This document shows positions 36,415 through 45,972 of a stretch of 64,000 nt of DNA, piece after piece. Position numbers and translations under genes: made by a program. The notes under the pieces were generated by a model that did not search any database, was not told the DNA's origin, and worked only from the letters and a program-made list of their open reading frames with translations. Every line of letters begins with the position of its first letter. Positions within the stretch are counted from its first letter, which is position 1. The stretch is from Achromobacter aegrifaciens. Its GTDB lineage: Bacteria; Pseudomonadota; Gammaproteobacteria; Burkholderiales; Burkholderiaceae_B. The stretch covers positions 93,118 through 157,117 of the forward strand of contig NZ_CADIJY010000010.1 in the NCBI RefSeq assembly GCF_902859735.1. Direction: 5' to 3'.

Positions 36415-38073
36415 ATGAGCAGCACCCTCAACCGGGTTGATTTCCGGACCGACCCCGAGCAGTACCGCCACTGGCGCTTGAGCTTCGACGGCCCGGTCGC
36501 CACGCTGGCCATGGATGTTGCCGAGGACGGTGGCCTGCGTCCGGGCTACAAGCTCAAGCTGAATTCCTACGACCTGGGGGTGGACATCGAACTGCATGAC
36601 GCCTTGCAGCGCATCCGCTTCGAACACCCGGAAGTGCGCACCGTGGTCGTGACCAGCATGAAGGACCGCATCTTCTGTTCCGGCGCCAATATCTTCATGC
36701 TGGGTCTGTCCTCGCACGCCTGGAAGGTGAACTTCTGCAAGTTCACCAACGAAACCCGCAACGGCATTGAAGATTCCAGCCGCCACAGCGGCCTGAAGTT
36801 CATCGCCGCGCTCAACGGCGCCTGCGCCGGGGGCGGCTACGAGCTGGCGCTGGCCTGCGACGAGATCATGCTGATCGACGACCGATCGTCGGCGGTCGCG
36901 CTGCCCGAGGTGCCGCTGCTGGGCGTGCTGCCCGGCACCGGCGGCCTGACCCGCGTGACCGACAAGCGCCGCGTGCGCCACGACCATGCCGACATTTTCT
37001 GCACCCTGGTCGAGGGCGTGCGCGGCCAGCGCGCCAAGGATTGGCGCCTGGTGGACGAAGTGGTCAAGCCGGCCCGCTTCGAGGAGGCCGTGCGTGAGCG
37101 CGCGCAGGCGCTGGCGCAGGGCAGCGACCGCCCGGCAGGCGAGCAAGGCATCGTGTTGACGCCGGTGCAGCGCACGGAAAGCGCCGATGGCCTGTCCTAC
37201 CGCTATGTGGACATCAAGTTGGACCGCGAGAAGCGCCAGGCCACCTGGACGGTGCGCGCGCCCGAGGGCGCGGTGCAAACCGAGCTGCAGGACATCGTCG
37301 CGGCCGGCGCGGCCTGGTGGCCGCTGCAGATGGCGCGCGAACTGGACGATGCCATCCTGTCGATGCGCACCAACGAACTGGACATCGGCACCTGGATCAT
37401 CAAGACCGAAGGCGACGCCGCGCTGGTGTTGGCCGCGGATGCCGCGCTCCAACAGCATGCGGACCACTGGTTCGTGCGCGAAACCGCCGGCATGCTGCGC
37501 CGCACCTTGGCGCGCCTGGACGTGACCTCGCGCAGCCTGTTCGCGCTGATCGAACCCGGCTCCTGCTTTGCAGGCACCTTGCTCGAACTGGCGCTGGCTG
37601 CCGACCGCAGCTACATGCTGGACAACGAAGACGAATCCGCGCCCGCGCAGATCGTGGTGGGCGAGCGCAATTTCGGCGCCTATCCGCTGGTCAACGGCCA
37701 GAGCCGCCTGCAGCGCCGCTTCTATGAAGAGGAAGCGCCCCTGGAAGCGGTGCGCGCGCGCGCCGGCCAGCCGCTGTCGGCCACCGACGCGCTGGAGCTG
37801 GGCCTGGTCACCTATGCGCCCGACAACATCGATTGGGACGACGAGGTGCGCATGATGCTGGAAGAGCGCCGCGCGCTGTCGCCCGACGCCCTGACCGGGC
37901 TGGAAGCCAACCTGCGCTTCGGCGGCCAGGAAACGATGGAGACCCGCATCTTCGGCCGCCTCACGGCCTGGCAGAACTGGATCTTCAACCGCCCCAACGC
38001 CGCCGGCGACAAGGGCGCGCTCAAGCTCTACGGCAAGGGCGAGCAAGCCGCATTCGACTGGAACCGGGTCTGA
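36415..38073 (+). CDS. boxC: 2,3-epoxybenzoyl-CoA dihydrolase (benzoyl-CoA-dihydrodiol lyase) BoxC
   Basis: BoxC (552 residues) is a crotonase-fold enzyme that hydrolytically opens 2,3-epoxybenzoyl-CoA, giving 3,4-dehydroadipyl-CoA semialdehyde and formate. Two enoyl-CoA hydratase-like regions are visible: residues about 50-230, with IFCSGANIFMLGLSSH and NGACAGGGYELALACDEI, and a later half near 340-480. The length agrees with known BoxC proteins. ATG 36415 follows a GAGGAGA site. boxB starts 58 bases downstream. The leader carries TGCA-type operator motifs. Confidence 0.95.
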   Translation: MSSTLNRVDFRTDPEQYRHWRLSFDGPVATLAMDVAEDGGLRPGYKLKLNSYDLGVDIELHDALQRIRFEHPEVRTVVVTSMKDRIFCSGANIFMLGLSSHAWKVNFCKFTNETRNGIEDSSRHSGLKFIAALNGACAGGGYELALACDEIMLIDDRSSAVALPEVPLLGVLPGTGGLTRVTDKRRVRHDHADIFCTLVEGVRGQRAKDWRLVDEVVKPARFEEAVRERAQALAQGSDRPAGEQGIVLTPVQRTESADGLSYRYVDIKLDREKRQATWTVRAPEGAVQTELQDIVAAGAAWWPLQMARELDDAILSMRTNELDIGTWIIKTEGDAALVLAADAALQQHADHWFVRETAGMLRRTLARLDVTSRSLFALIEPGSCFAGTLLELALAADRSYMLDNEDESAPAQIVVGERNFGAYPLVNGQSRLQRRFYEEEAPLEAVRARAGQPLSATDALELGLVTYAPDNIDWDDEVRMMLEERRALSPDALTGLEANLRFGGQETMETRIFGRLTAWQNWIFNRPNAAGDKGALKLYGKGEQAAFDWNRV

Positions 38074-38131
38074 CGGCCCCGCGTCACCGCGCCGCGTGAA
38101 CGCGGCCACCCCAAAGGAACAGGAGCGAGAC

Positions 38132-39559
38132 ATGTCTGGAATCAACTACACCGATAAGATCCCCAACAACGTCAATCTGTCCGGCGACCGCACCTTGCAG
38201 CGCGCGCTGGAGCATTGGCAGCCCAACTACCTGCAGTGGTGGCAGGACATGGGGCCTGACGGCTCCCACGGCTTCGACGTCTACCTGCGCACGGCGGTCA
38301 GCGTGCAGCCCGACGGCTGGGCGCACTTCGACCACGTCAAGATGCCGGACTACCGCTGGGGTATCTTCCTGGCGCCGCAGGACGGGCAGCGCAAGATCCA
38401 TTTCGGCGAGAACATGGGCCGCGACGTCTGGCAGGATGTGCCCGGCGAGCACCGCGCCAACCTGCGCCGCATCATCGTCACGCAGGGCGACACCGAACCG
38501 GCCTCGATCGAGCAGCAGCGCCACCTGGGCCTGACCGCGCCGTCGCAGTACGACTTGCGCAACCTGTTCCAGATCAACGTCGAGGAAGGCCGCCACCTGT
38601 GGGCCATGGTCTATCTGCTGCACCGCTACTTCGGCCGCGATGGCCGCGAAGAGGCGGACGCGCTCCTGCAGCGCAGCTCGGGGGATTCCGACAATCCGCG
38701 CATCCTGGGCGCGTTCAACGAGAAGACGCCCGATTGGCTGGCCTTCTACATGTTCACCTATTTCACCGACCGCGACGGCAAGTTCCAGCTGTGCGCGCTG
38801 GCGGAGTCCAGCTTCGATCCGCTGGCGCGCACCACGAAGTTCATGCTGACCGAGGAAGCGCACCACATGTTCGTGGGCGAATCCGGCATCTCGCGCGTCA
38901 TCCAGCGCACCTGCGAGGTCATGAACCAGCTCAAGACCGATGACCCGCAAGCGGTGCGCGCGGCCGGCGTGATCGACCTGCCCACCATCCAGCGCTACCT
39001 CAACTTCCACTACAGCGTCACCATCGACCTGTTCGGCGCGGATCAGTCCTCCAATGCGGCCATTTTCTACGGTTCGGGCCTGAAGGGCCGCTACGAGGAA
39101 AGCAAGCGCACCGACGACCACCAGCTGAAGAACGACACCTACCGCGTGCTGACCGTGGAAAACGGCAGGCTGCGCGAGATCGAGGTGCCGATGCTGAACG
39201 CCCTGAACGAAGTGCTGCGCGACGACTTCATCCGCGATTCGGTCGCTGGAATCGGGCGCTGGAACAAGGTCATCGAAAAGAGCGGCCTGCCGTTCCGGCT
39301 GCAAGTGCCGCACAAGGCCTTCAACCGCCAGATCGGCACGCTGGCAGGCATCCGCATGTCGCCCGAAGGCGAGATCCTGTCCGAATCGCAATGGCAGGCC
39401 AACAGTCACAAATGGCTGCCGACGCCCGAGGACCGCGCCTTCGTTGCATCGCTGATGGGCCGCGTCACCGAGCCGGGCAAGTTCGCCAACTGGATCGCGC
39501 CGCCCGTCATGGGCGTCAACCGCCAGCCGGTGAATTTCGAGTACGTCCGTTTCAACTAA
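38132..39559 (+). CDS. boxB: Benzoyl-CoA 2,3-epoxidase subunit BoxB
   Basis: BoxB (475 residues) is the di-iron oxygenase part that epoxidises benzoyl-CoA with O2. Ferritin-like helices carry iron-ligand motifs including EEGRHLWAMVY (ExxH) near residue 150 and EEAHHMFVGE near 240. Its size matches characterised BoxB. ATG 38132 follows AGGAG; a longer frame from 38096 is not favoured. Electrons come from BoxA, encoded 54 bases downstream. Confidence 0.96.
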   Translation: MSGINYTDKIPNNVNLSGDRTLQRALEHWQPNYLQWWQDMGPDGSHGFDVYLRTAVSVQPDGWAHFDHVKMPDYRWGIFLAPQDGQRKIHFGENMGRDVWQDVPGEHRANLRRIIVTQGDTEPASIEQQRHLGLTAPSQYDLRNLFQINVEEGRHLWAMVYLLHRYFGRDGREEADALLQRSSGDSDNPRILGAFNEKTPDWLAFYMFTYFTDRDGKFQLCALAESSFDPLARTTKFMLTEEAHHMFVGESGISRVIQRTCEVMNQLKTDDPQAVRAAGVIDLPTIQRYLNFHYSVTIDLFGADQSSNAAIFYGSGLKGRYEESKRTDDHQLKNDTYRVLTVENGRLREIEVPMLNALNEVLRDDFIRDSVAGIGRWNKVIEKSGLPFRLQVPHKAFNRQIGTLAGIRMSPEGEILSESQWQANSHKWLPTPEDRAFVASLMGRVTEPGKFANWIAPPVMGVNRQPVNFEYVRFN

Positions 39560-39613
39560 AGCGGGGCGGCGGCTGTTTCCACGGCCGCCTACCGGAGCAT
39601 GGGGAAGACCGAG

Positions 39614-40849
39614 ATGAACGCTCCCTTACCAGCAGAAGTCCTGAAGCAGCACCTGATCGATCCCGAGATCTGCATCCGCTGCAATACCTGCGAAGAAACC
39701 TGTCCGATCAAGGCGATCACCCACGACTCGAACAACTACGTGGTGGACCCCGAGATCTGCAACGGCTGCATGGCCTGCGTGCCGCCTTGCCCCACGGGGG
39801 CGATCGACAACTGGCGGCTGATGGTACGCGCCGAAGCCTATGGCGTGCAGGAACAACTGGGCTGGGAAGAACTGCCGGGCGAGAAGGCGCTGCCGGAAAC
39901 GGCTGCCGCCGCGCCGGCCGGCGATGAGCCGGATACGCCGCAGCCTGCCGCGCCCGCGCCGTCCACCGCGCCCGGCGCAACGGTCCCGCCCTGGTCCGCC
40001 GCCCATCCATACGTCAACCTGTACACGCACAAGACGCCGATGACGGCCACCGTGGTCGGCAACTACCGCGTGACCGGCGCCGACACGGAAAGCGACATCC
40101 ACCATATCGTGCTCGACTTCGGCGAGCTGCCGTTTCCCGTGCTGGAAGGGCAGTCCATCGGCATCCTGCCGCCCGGCGTGGACGCGCAGGGCCGGGCGCA
40201 CCACGCGCGCCAGTACTCGCTGGCCAGTCCGCGCGACGGCGAGCGGGCCGGCTACAACAATCTTTCGCTGACCGTAAAGCGCGTCACCGAGGACCATGCG
40301 GGCGCCGCCGCGCATGGCGTGTGCTCGAACTACCTGTGCGACCTGGCCAAGAACGACAAGGTGCAGGTGATCGGGCCGTTCGGCCACACCTTCCTGATGC
40401 CCAATCACCCCCGCGCCAATCTCATCATGATCTGCACCGGCACGGGTTCGGCGCCCATGCGCGCGATGACGGAGCGCTACCGCCGCCGCATCGAGACCGG
40501 CGAAAACGGCAAGCTGCTGCTGTTCTTCGGCGCGCGCACCGAGCGTGAACTGCCGTACTTCGGGCCGCTGATGAAGCTGCCGCGAGATTTCATCGACATC
40601 AACCTGGCGCTGTCGCGCGAAGCCGGGCAACCCAAGCGCTACGTGCAGGACCTGATCCGCGACCGCGCAGGCGCGGTGCGGGAACTGCTGGCGGACCGCA
40701 ATACCTGCATCTACGTGTGCGGGCTGAAGGGCATGGAAGTAGGCGTGCTGGACGCCCTGCGCGATGTGACGGTGCAAGCGGGCCAGGATTGGTCTATCCT
40801 GCATGATGCATTGCGCCGCGAAGGGCGCCTGCATTTCGAAACGTACTGA
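39614..40849 (+). CDS. boxA: Benzoyl-CoA 2,3-epoxidase reductase subunit BoxA
   Basis: BoxA (411 residues) transfers electrons from NADPH to BoxB. The N-terminus holds two 4Fe-4S ferredoxin motifs, [12 protein letters not shown] and [12 protein letters not shown] (about residues 17-62). An Ala/Pro-rich linker (about 95-125) leads to a ferredoxin-NADP reductase module (about 140-411) with RQYSLASPR for FAD and [14 protein letters not shown] for NADPH. ATG 39614, 6 bases after GGGGAAG, is preferred over ATG 39599. It closes the boxCBA operon. Confidence 0.95.
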   Translation: MNAPLPAEVLKQHLIDPEICIRCNTCEETCPIKAITHDSNNYVVDPEICNGCMACVPPCPTGAIDNWRLMVRAEAYGVQEQLGWEELPGEKALPETAAAAPAGDEPDTPQPAAPAPSTAPGATVPPWSAAHPYVNLYTHKTPMTATVVGNYRVTGADTESDIHHIVLDFGELPFPVLEGQSIGILPPGVDAQGRAHHARQYSLASPRDGERAGYNNLSLTVKRVTEDHAGAAAHGVCSNYLCDLAKNDKVQVIGPFGHTFLMPNHPRANLIMICTGTGSAPMRAMTERYRRRIETGENGKLLLFFGARTERELPYFGPLMKLPRDFIDINLALSREAGQPKRYVQDLIRDRAGAVRELLADRNTCIYVCGLKGMEVGVLDALRDVTVQAGQDWSILHDALRREGRLHFETY

Positions 40850-40866
40850 ATCCACAAACATGCGTG

Positions 40867-40896
40867 GCAATCGGCGCGCGCTGGCGCGCCGATTGC
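40867..40896. other. Perfect 13-bp hairpin flanked by an 11-bp direct repeat
   Basis: Arms 40867-40879 and 40884-40896 pair perfectly around loop GCTG. The word GAATCCACAAA occurs at 40848-40858 and 40908-40918, on both sides of the hairpin. No U-tract follows, so a standard terminator is unlikely, although it could slow transcription between boxA and the MaoC gene. Confidence 0.7.
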
Positions 40897-40918
40897 ATTT
40901 GCGGGGGGAATCCACAAA

Positions 40919-41362
40919 ATGAAGTTCGCCGAGTTCAAGGACGGCATGGTCATCAAGGGCGGTCCGGTCACCCTGACGGAAGCCGAGATCCTGGAGTTCG
41001 CACGCAAGTTCGATCCCCAGTGGTTCCACACCGATCCCAAGCGCGCCTCCGAAGGGCGCTGGGGCGGCCTGATCGCCAGCGGCTGGCATACCTGCGCGCT
41101 GGCGATGCGCATGGCCGTGGACGCGGCGCTGCACGATTCCGAATCCTTCGGCTCGCCCGGCCTGGGCGAGGTGCGCTGGCGCACGCCGGTGCGTCCGGGC
41201 GACACCCTGCGCCTCGAAGCGCGCGTGCAGGGCGTGCGCACCTCGTCGTCGCGTCCCGACCTGGGCATCATTACCTGGGCCTGGACGGTCCTGAACCAGC
41301 ACGACGAAGGCGTGCTGGAGCTGGACGCGACCAGCCTGTTCGATCTGTCCGGCGAAAACTGA
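40919..41362 (+). CDS. MaoC family (R)-hydratase/dehydratase
   Basis: A 147-residue hot-dog-fold protein of the MaoC group, which hydrates or dehydrates acyl-CoA thioesters. The catalytic hydratase motif is reduced but recognisable in the segment FDPQWFHTDPKRASEGRWGGLIASGWHT (key residues Asp and His in the PQWFHTD part), and a second part LGEVRWRTPVRPGDTLR follows. ATG 40919 lies 69 bases after boxA. It may assist beta-oxidation-like steps after ring cleavage, but it also occurs widely in other settings. Confidence 0.86.
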   Translation: MKFAEFKDGMVIKGGPVTLTEAEILEFARKFDPQWFHTDPKRASEGRWGGLIASGWHTCALAMRMAVDAALHDSESFGSPGLGEVRWRTPVRPGDTLRLEARVQGVRTSSSRPDLGIITWAWTVLNQHDEGVLELDATSLFDLSGEN

Positions 41363-41372
41363 GGCTGGCCGT

Positions 41373-42359
41373 CTAGCGCTTGCCTGTCTGCTTCAGGATG
41401 GCGGCGGCTTCAGGACCGGCTGCTGCCTTCCAGTTCTTGACCGAGTCCGCCGCGGCATCCTTCAGCGCGCGCTGCACGGGCAGCGGCACCGACGTATTGA
41501 TCGCCACGCCGTTCTTGCGCATGTTGGCGTAGTTCTGCTGCAGGCGGCCGTCGATGCGCTTCCATTGTTCGGTTTCGGTCTGCGCCGCCGCCTGGTCGAT
41601 GGCGCGGCGCGTGCGCGCATCCAGCGCCTGATACGCCTGCAGGTTCATCGTCGCCACCGAGATCGGCATCGCGTAGTTGATTTCCGCGAAGTTGGGCAGG
41701 TGCTCCCAGAGCTTGCGGCCCGCGCCGCCGTCGCCTGACGACAGTACTGCGTTCACCTCGCCCGAGGCGATCAGCGGCATCGCATCCGCGAAGGAAATGT
41801 TCTGCGCGCGGGCGCCGGCTTTCTGCATGACGTCCTGCGACGTGGCGTCGTAGGTGCGGATGCTCAGCTTCTTCAAGGCCGCGACGCTGTCCAGCTTCTG
41901 CTTGGACCAGATGCCGGACGCCGGCCACGGCGTGGTGTACAGCAGCTTCTGCCCATGCGCCGCTAGCAGCTTCTCGTAGGCGGGGCGGGCGGCCTTGTTC
42001 AGGTTGCGGGCCTTGGACAACGAGTCCGCCAGGAACGGCAGGGACGACACGCCGAACAAGGGATACTTGGCCGCCAGTGCGCCGGCGAAGGCATCGCCCG
42101 CATCCACCTTGCGCGCTTGCACCGCATCGATCATGTCGGCCGACTTGATCCCCTTGGACGCGTCATAGCTGGCGTCGATGACCACGTTGCCCGCGGTCTT
42201 GGCGCGGACCAGTTCGGCAAACGTGGATACGCCTTGTCCGGGCATGGAGGTGGCCGGATACTCGGTGGCCATCGTGAGGGTGGTGACGGCGTAGGCGCCA
42301 TGGGCCATGAACGCCATGGCAATGCCTGTCATCAGGCGGAGGGTGGGACAGCCTTGCAT
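41373..42359 (-). CDS. TRAP transporter substrate-binding protein, DctP family
   Basis: A 328-residue periplasmic protein of the DctP family. The signal peptide is residues 1 to about 24 (cleavage after AYA). The core segments TEYPATSMPGQGVSTFAELV and the ligand-loop region SIRTYDATSQDVMQKAGA fit the family; the usual arginine that pairs with a carboxylate is probably in the latter. AGGAGC precedes the ATG. No DctQ/DctM membrane genes are nearby, so it is an orphan binding protein. Confidence 0.88.
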   Translation of the reverse strand: MQGCPTLRLMTGIAMAFMAHGAYAVTTLTMATEYPATSMPGQGVSTFAELVRAKTAGNVVIDASYDASKGIKSADMIDAVQARKVDAGDAFAGALAAKYPLFGVSSLPFLADSLSKARNLNKAARPAYEKLLAAHGQKLLYTTPWPASGIWSKQKLDSVAALKKLSIRTYDATSQDVMQKAGARAQNISFADAMPLIASGEVNAVLSSGDGGAGRKLWEHLPNFAEINYAMPISVATMNLQAYQALDARTRRAIDQAAAQTETEQWKRIDGRLQQNYANMRKNGVAINTSVPLPVQRALKDAAADSVKNWKAAAGPEAAAILKQTGKR

Positions 42360-42532
42360 GCGCGGCTCCTGGGCTCGGGGGGAAACCTGGTCGGGACACG
42401 CGGCAGGGCGCGGGAGCGCCCGGCCCTGTGCCTGGCCGATGCTGCAAAGCGTACGGCGAGTGCAAGGGCTCGCCTATACGGGCTTTCGGCAATGCGCGGG
42501 TTGTTGCGGGGACGAGAGCGGCCTGGCGGCAA

Positions 42533-42886
42533 TTACTGGATGGGCAGGCCGTGCATCTTCAAGAAGGACAGCTTGTCCCAGTAACCCCGCTGGAACACGA
42601 TCCTGCCGCCGCGCACCGTAAAGAATCCGCAGCCGCGCAGTCCCAGGGGATCGCGCCATTCCAGGGCAGCAACCTCGCCGGCTTCATGGATCGTCTCCAC
42701 GATGCAGGTCATGTCGGCCTGGGCGAACTCCCGTTCAAACATCGCTCGTATGGCCTCGCGTCCGACGATGGGCTCCTGGGTTACCTGATGGTTCACCGCC
42801 GCTTCATCGTAAAGCTCCGCCAGGCCAGCGGCATCGGCGGCATTGAACCGTAGGACCCATTCTTCGACCAGTTGCCGCGGAGTCAT
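42533..42886 (-). CDS. SnoaL-like/NTF2-fold protein
   Basis: A 117-residue protein of the NTF2/SnoaL fold, a small alpha+beta barrel used by isomerases, hydrolases and ligand-binding proteins. Signs are VEEWVLRFNAADAAGLAELYDEAAVNHQ at the N-terminal helix and IVGREAIRAMFEREF; FTVRGGRIVFQRGYWD forms the last strands. ATG 42886 has AGGAAG before it; a longer frame to 42946 is not favoured. Function and partner are unknown. Confidence 0.8.
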   Translation of the reverse strand: MTPRQLVEEWVLRFNAADAAGLAELYDEAAVNHQVTQEPIVGREAIRAMFEREFAQADMTCIVETIHEAGEVAALEWRDPLGLRGCGFFTVRGGRIVFQRGYWDKLSFLKMHGLPIQ

Positions 42887-43080
42887 GTGTGCTTCCTTTT
42901 TTTGGGGGGACTTACGTTGTAAACGAAATTTGGGTGGCGCGGCCACAGCCGTCTCGGCCTAGCAAAAACTGCGCATTAATGCATGGATATTGCTACGTAA
43001 TATGCTGTAATTACTAGAAGAATTGCCAGTTATAAAGTACAGTGACCTTATGGAATTCAATGCTCCGTCGGAGGTAAAGT

Positions 43081-43500
43081 ATGAAGCTGGAAGACCGCAT
43101 GAGTCGCTCGATCAAGCAGCGCGCAGGGGTTGTCGTTTTGCGCTCGGACTTTGCTGATATGGCGAGCGACTCACAGGTCGGGCGAGTCTTGGCCCGCTTC
43201 GTCGATGACGGGATGCTTGTACGCATCAGCAAAGGGGCTTTTGCCAAGACCCGCGTCAACCAGTTCACGGGCAAGCCGACCGCTGCAGGAACGCTGGAAA
43301 TGATTGCTGCGGAGCTTTTTCGCAAGCTCAAGATCTCTGTGAAACCTAGCGCGTTCGTAGCCGAATACAACTGCGGCAAATCGACCCAGATTCCCATGGG
43401 GGCGACTGTCAGTACGGGACGCCGGCGCATCACTCGAAAAGTGACTGTAGGGAGCAGCACGCTGACGTATGAAAAGGATCTCAGACGAACAGAAGTCTGA
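43081..43500 (+). CDS. DUF6088/AbiEi-like antitoxin candidate
   Basis: A 139-residue basic protein with an N-terminal helical, winged-HTH-like part (residues about 8-60, containing VLARFVDDGMLVRISKGAF). It fits the DUF6088 family, which resembles the AbiEi type IV antitoxin and is found with AbiEii toxins. A GGAGG-like site (CGGAGG) is 8 bases before ATG 43081. It overlaps the next gene by 32 bases in another frame, so both must be expressed together. The upstream 130 bases are AT-rich compared with the surroundings, a sign of transfer. The antitoxin role is inferred from family and pairing. Confidence 0.8.
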   Translation: MKLEDRMSRSIKQRAGVVVLRSDFADMASDSQVGRVLARFVDDGMLVRISKGAFAKTRVNQFTGKPTAAGTLEMIAAELFRKLKISVKPSAFVAEYNCGKSTQIPMGATVSTGRRRITRKVTVGSSTLTYEKDLRRTEV

Positions 43501-44530
43501 TGTTGAAGACGCCGCCACGGCAGGCCTGCTGGGCGCCTTGCCGCCTGCCGTCGTTGAGAAAGACCTGCACATCACTGATGTGCTACGAATTCTGGCCCAG
43601 ATCGAGGTCGCGCACATTGCGCATCAGAAAGGCCGCAAGAAGGGGGATCCCAGGCCGGCGTCCATCCCCGTGGCTACGCGCTTGGTCTTCGCCGGCGGGA
43701 CCTGCCTTTCGAAAGCGCATGGTCTGGTTGAGCGGATGTCCGAGGACATAGACATCAAGGTTGTGCTGGACAATGTGCCGGAAGGCTATGTGCTGCAAGA
43801 CGGTCACACAGACCGGGCTCGGCTAGGCAATCTGCATCGGCAGGTGGAGCGGCTTCTCACGGATATCGGCTTCCAACTTGTGACCCGTGACGATGAGGAT
43901 AACCCCGTTGCGCGGGACAGCCGTCGTTACTACTGTCTTTCGATTTCATATGCGGCGCATTTTCAGGACGTATCTGGTGCGCTGCGTCCCGAGCTCAAGC
44001 TTGAGCTGATACATCGTTCTACCGTGTTGGCGGCTGAAATGCGCGACATGGGCTACATGTTCGACGGCCTTGTTCCGCGCGTAGCGCCCCTGCGTTTTTC
44101 GATGGCATGCATCACGGTCGCGGAGACGCTCGCGGAGAAGGTGTTGTCACTGCTGCGGCGCTGCGCTTGGAATTGGGATGGGCATCAGCGCGGGGAGTAC
44201 GACGCCGCCTTGGTGCGCCATGTCTATGACGTCTGGCGTATTGCAGAAATCCGGCCCGATGCCTTGGCGGCAGCCCGTCAGATCTTTGCGGAACTGGTCC
44301 GAAAAGAGGTAGAGGAATTCCGCGGCCAGCATCCTGGGTTTGATCAAGACGCATACTCGGTGCTGAGGCGCACATTGGCGTCTGCTGCCGTTCATGAAGG
44401 ATTGAAGACGAACTTCGAGCAAAGTCTGAAGCCACTGCTCTACGCTGCGCGGAAGCCGGAATTCGAGACCTGCTATGCGGTCTTTGCGCGTACTGCAGAA
44501 CAGTTGCTGAATCTCCCCCCGTCTGACTAA
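43469..44530 (+). CDS. AbiEii/AbiGii-family nucleotidyltransferase toxin candidate
   Basis: A 353-residue nucleotidyltransferase-fold protein of the AbiEii/AbiGii toxin family. The NTase core is FAGGTCLSKAHGLVERMSEDIDI (about residues 74-96): Gly76-Gly77-Thr78, Lys82, Arg89, Ser91 and the metal-binding Asp93 and Asp95 are all kept, so it looks active. Family toxins transfer nucleotides to or block tRNA or other targets and serve in phage defence or plasmid upkeep. The start inside the antitoxin gene (32-base overlap) couples translation. It converges on gcdH. The specific target is unknown. Confidence 0.86.
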   Translation: MKRISDEQKSDVEDAATAGLLGALPPAVVEKDLHITDVLRILAQIEVAHIAHQKGRKKGDPRPASIPVATRLVFAGGTCLSKAHGLVERMSEDIDIKVVLDNVPEGYVLQDGHTDRARLGNLHRQVERLLTDIGFQLVTRDDEDNPVARDSRRYYCLSISYAAHFQDVSGALRPELKLELIHRSTVLAAEMRDMGYMFDGLVPRVAPLRFSMACITVAETLAEKVLSLLRRCAWNWDGHQRGEYDAALVRHVYDVWRIAEIRPDALAAARQIFAELVRKEVEEFRGQHPGFDQDAYSVLRRTLASAAVHEGLKTNFEQSLKPLLYAARKPEFETCYAVFARTAEQLLNLPPSD

Positions 44531-44618
44531 CGACTTTTCAACGGCACCGGTATCAGGAAGGCGGGCGCGGCGCTCGCTGTCCAGGGGCAGCAGGCGCCGC
44601 CCTGTGTTGAGTCGCGCG

Positions 44619-44645
44619 AAAAAAAACCGCCCCGTAGGGCGGTTT
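44619..44645 (-). terminator. Rho-independent terminator of gcdH
   Basis: AAACCGCCC (44624-44632) pairs with GGGCGGTTT (44637-44645) around a 4-base loop; on the minus strand a U-tract follows (44626-44619). It sits 20 bases after the gcdH stop. Confidence 0.9.
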
Positions 44646-44665
44646 CGTCGGAACCGAACAAGCGA

Positions 44666-45859
44666 TCAATAGAACGCCTGGATGCCGGTCTGCGCGCGGC
44701 CCAGGATCAGGGCGTGCACGTCGTGGGTGCCTTCGTAGGTGTTGACTACTTCCAGGTTCACCAGGTGGCGGGCCACGCCGAACTCGTCGGAGATGCCGTT
44801 GCCGCCGAGCATGTCGCGCGCCAGGCGGGCGATGTCCAGTGCCTTGCCGCAGGAGTTGCGCTTCATGATGGAGGTGATTTCGACGGCGGCGGTGCCTTCG
44901 TCCTTCATGCGGCCCAGGCGCAGGCAGCCTTGCAGGGCCAGCGTGATTTCGGTCTGCATGTCGGCCAGCTTCTTCTGGATCAGCTGGTTGGCGGCCAGGG
45001 GGCGGCCGAATTGCTTGCGGTCCAGCGTGTACTGGCGGGCGGTGTGCCAGCAGGCTTCAGCGGCGCCGACGGCGCCCCAGGCGATGCCGTAGCGGGCGGA
45101 GTTCAGGCAGGTGAACGGACCCTTCAGGCCGGACACGCCGGGCATCATCTGGTCGGCGGACACTTCCACTTCGTCCATGACGATTTCGCCGGTGATCGAG
45201 GCGCGCAGGCCGACCTTGCCGTGGATGGCCGGGGCCGACAGGCCCTTCATGCCCTTTTCCAGGATGAAGCCGCGGATCTTGCCGTCGAAGTCGCCGCCGA
45301 CGCACTTGGCCCACACCACGAAGACATCGGCGATGGGGGAGTTGGTGATCCACATCTTGTTGCCGGAAATCTTGTAGCCGTCGGACGTCTTGACGGCGCG
45401 GGTTTCCATGCCGCCGGGATCGGAGCCGTGGTTGGGTTCGGTCAGGCCGAAGCAGCCGATCCATTCGCCGCGAGCCAGCTTGGGCAGGTACTTCTGCTTT
45501 TGCGCTTCGCTGCCGAATTCGTTGATGGGCACCATCACCAGGGACGACTGCACGCTCATCATGGAGCGGTAGCCGGAGTCGATGCGTTCGACTTCGCGGG
45601 CGATCAGGCCGTAGCTGACGTAGTTCAGGCCGGCGCCGCCGTATTCGACGGGGATGGTGGCGCCCAGCAGGCCCAGTTCGCCCATTTCGGAGAAGATGGC
45701 CGGGTCGGTCTGTTCGTTGCGGAACGCGTTCAGAACGCGCGGGGCGAGCTTGTCCTGCGCATAGGCGTAGGCTGCGTCACGCACCATGCGTTCTTCTTCG
45801 GTCAGTTGCTGGTCCAGCAACAGGGGGTCTTGCCAGTGAAAGGAAGGATTCGAGGACAT
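44666..45859 (-). CDS. gcdH: Glutaryl-CoA dehydrogenase
   Basis: A 397-residue acyl-CoA dehydrogenase that oxidises and decarboxylates glutaryl-CoA to crotonyl-CoA with FAD. The catalytic glutamate is Glu376 in NTYEGTHD, the form found in glutaryl-CoA dehydrogenases, and the FAD/substrate segments [17 protein letters not shown] and [18 protein letters not shown] agree. The length also matches. GGAGAC precedes the ATG. It is downstream of the ThDP enzyme gene in inverse order (45973-47670, same strand, 113 bases apart) and ends with a terminator. It could serve lysine or aromatic degradation, including products of aromatic ring cleavage. Confidence 0.95.
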   Translation of the reverse strand: MSSNPSFHWQDPLLLDQQLTEEERMVRDAAYAYAQDKLAPRVLNAFRNEQTDPAIFSEMGELGLLGATIPVEYGGAGLNYVSYGLIAREVERIDSGYRSMMSVQSSLVMVPINEFGSEAQKQKYLPKLARGEWIGCFGLTEPNHGSDPGGMETRAVKTSDGYKISGNKMWITNSPIADVFVVWAKCVGGDFDGKIRGFILEKGMKGLSAPAIHGKVGLRASITGEIVMDEVEVSADQMMPGVSGLKGPFTCLNSARYGIAWGAVGAAEACWHTARQYTLDRKQFGRPLAANQLIQKKLADMQTEITLALQGCLRLGRMKDEGTAAVEITSIMKRNSCGKALDIARLARDMLGGNGISDEFGVARHLVNLEVVNTYEGTHDVHALILGRAQTGIQAFY

Positions 45860-45972
45860 GCTGGGTCTCCGCTATGGATTTCGGAATGCTAGAAAGTTTA
45901 AACCTAAAATAATTCAGGCGGCAAGCGGCGAATGGAACGGCGGGCGCGCGGCGGCGCCGTTCCGTCCCGCCT

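Noticed and set aside
36346-38145. 599-aa minus-strand frame opposite boxC
   Set aside because: It is fully antisense to a well-supported enzyme gene and has shadow-type composition.
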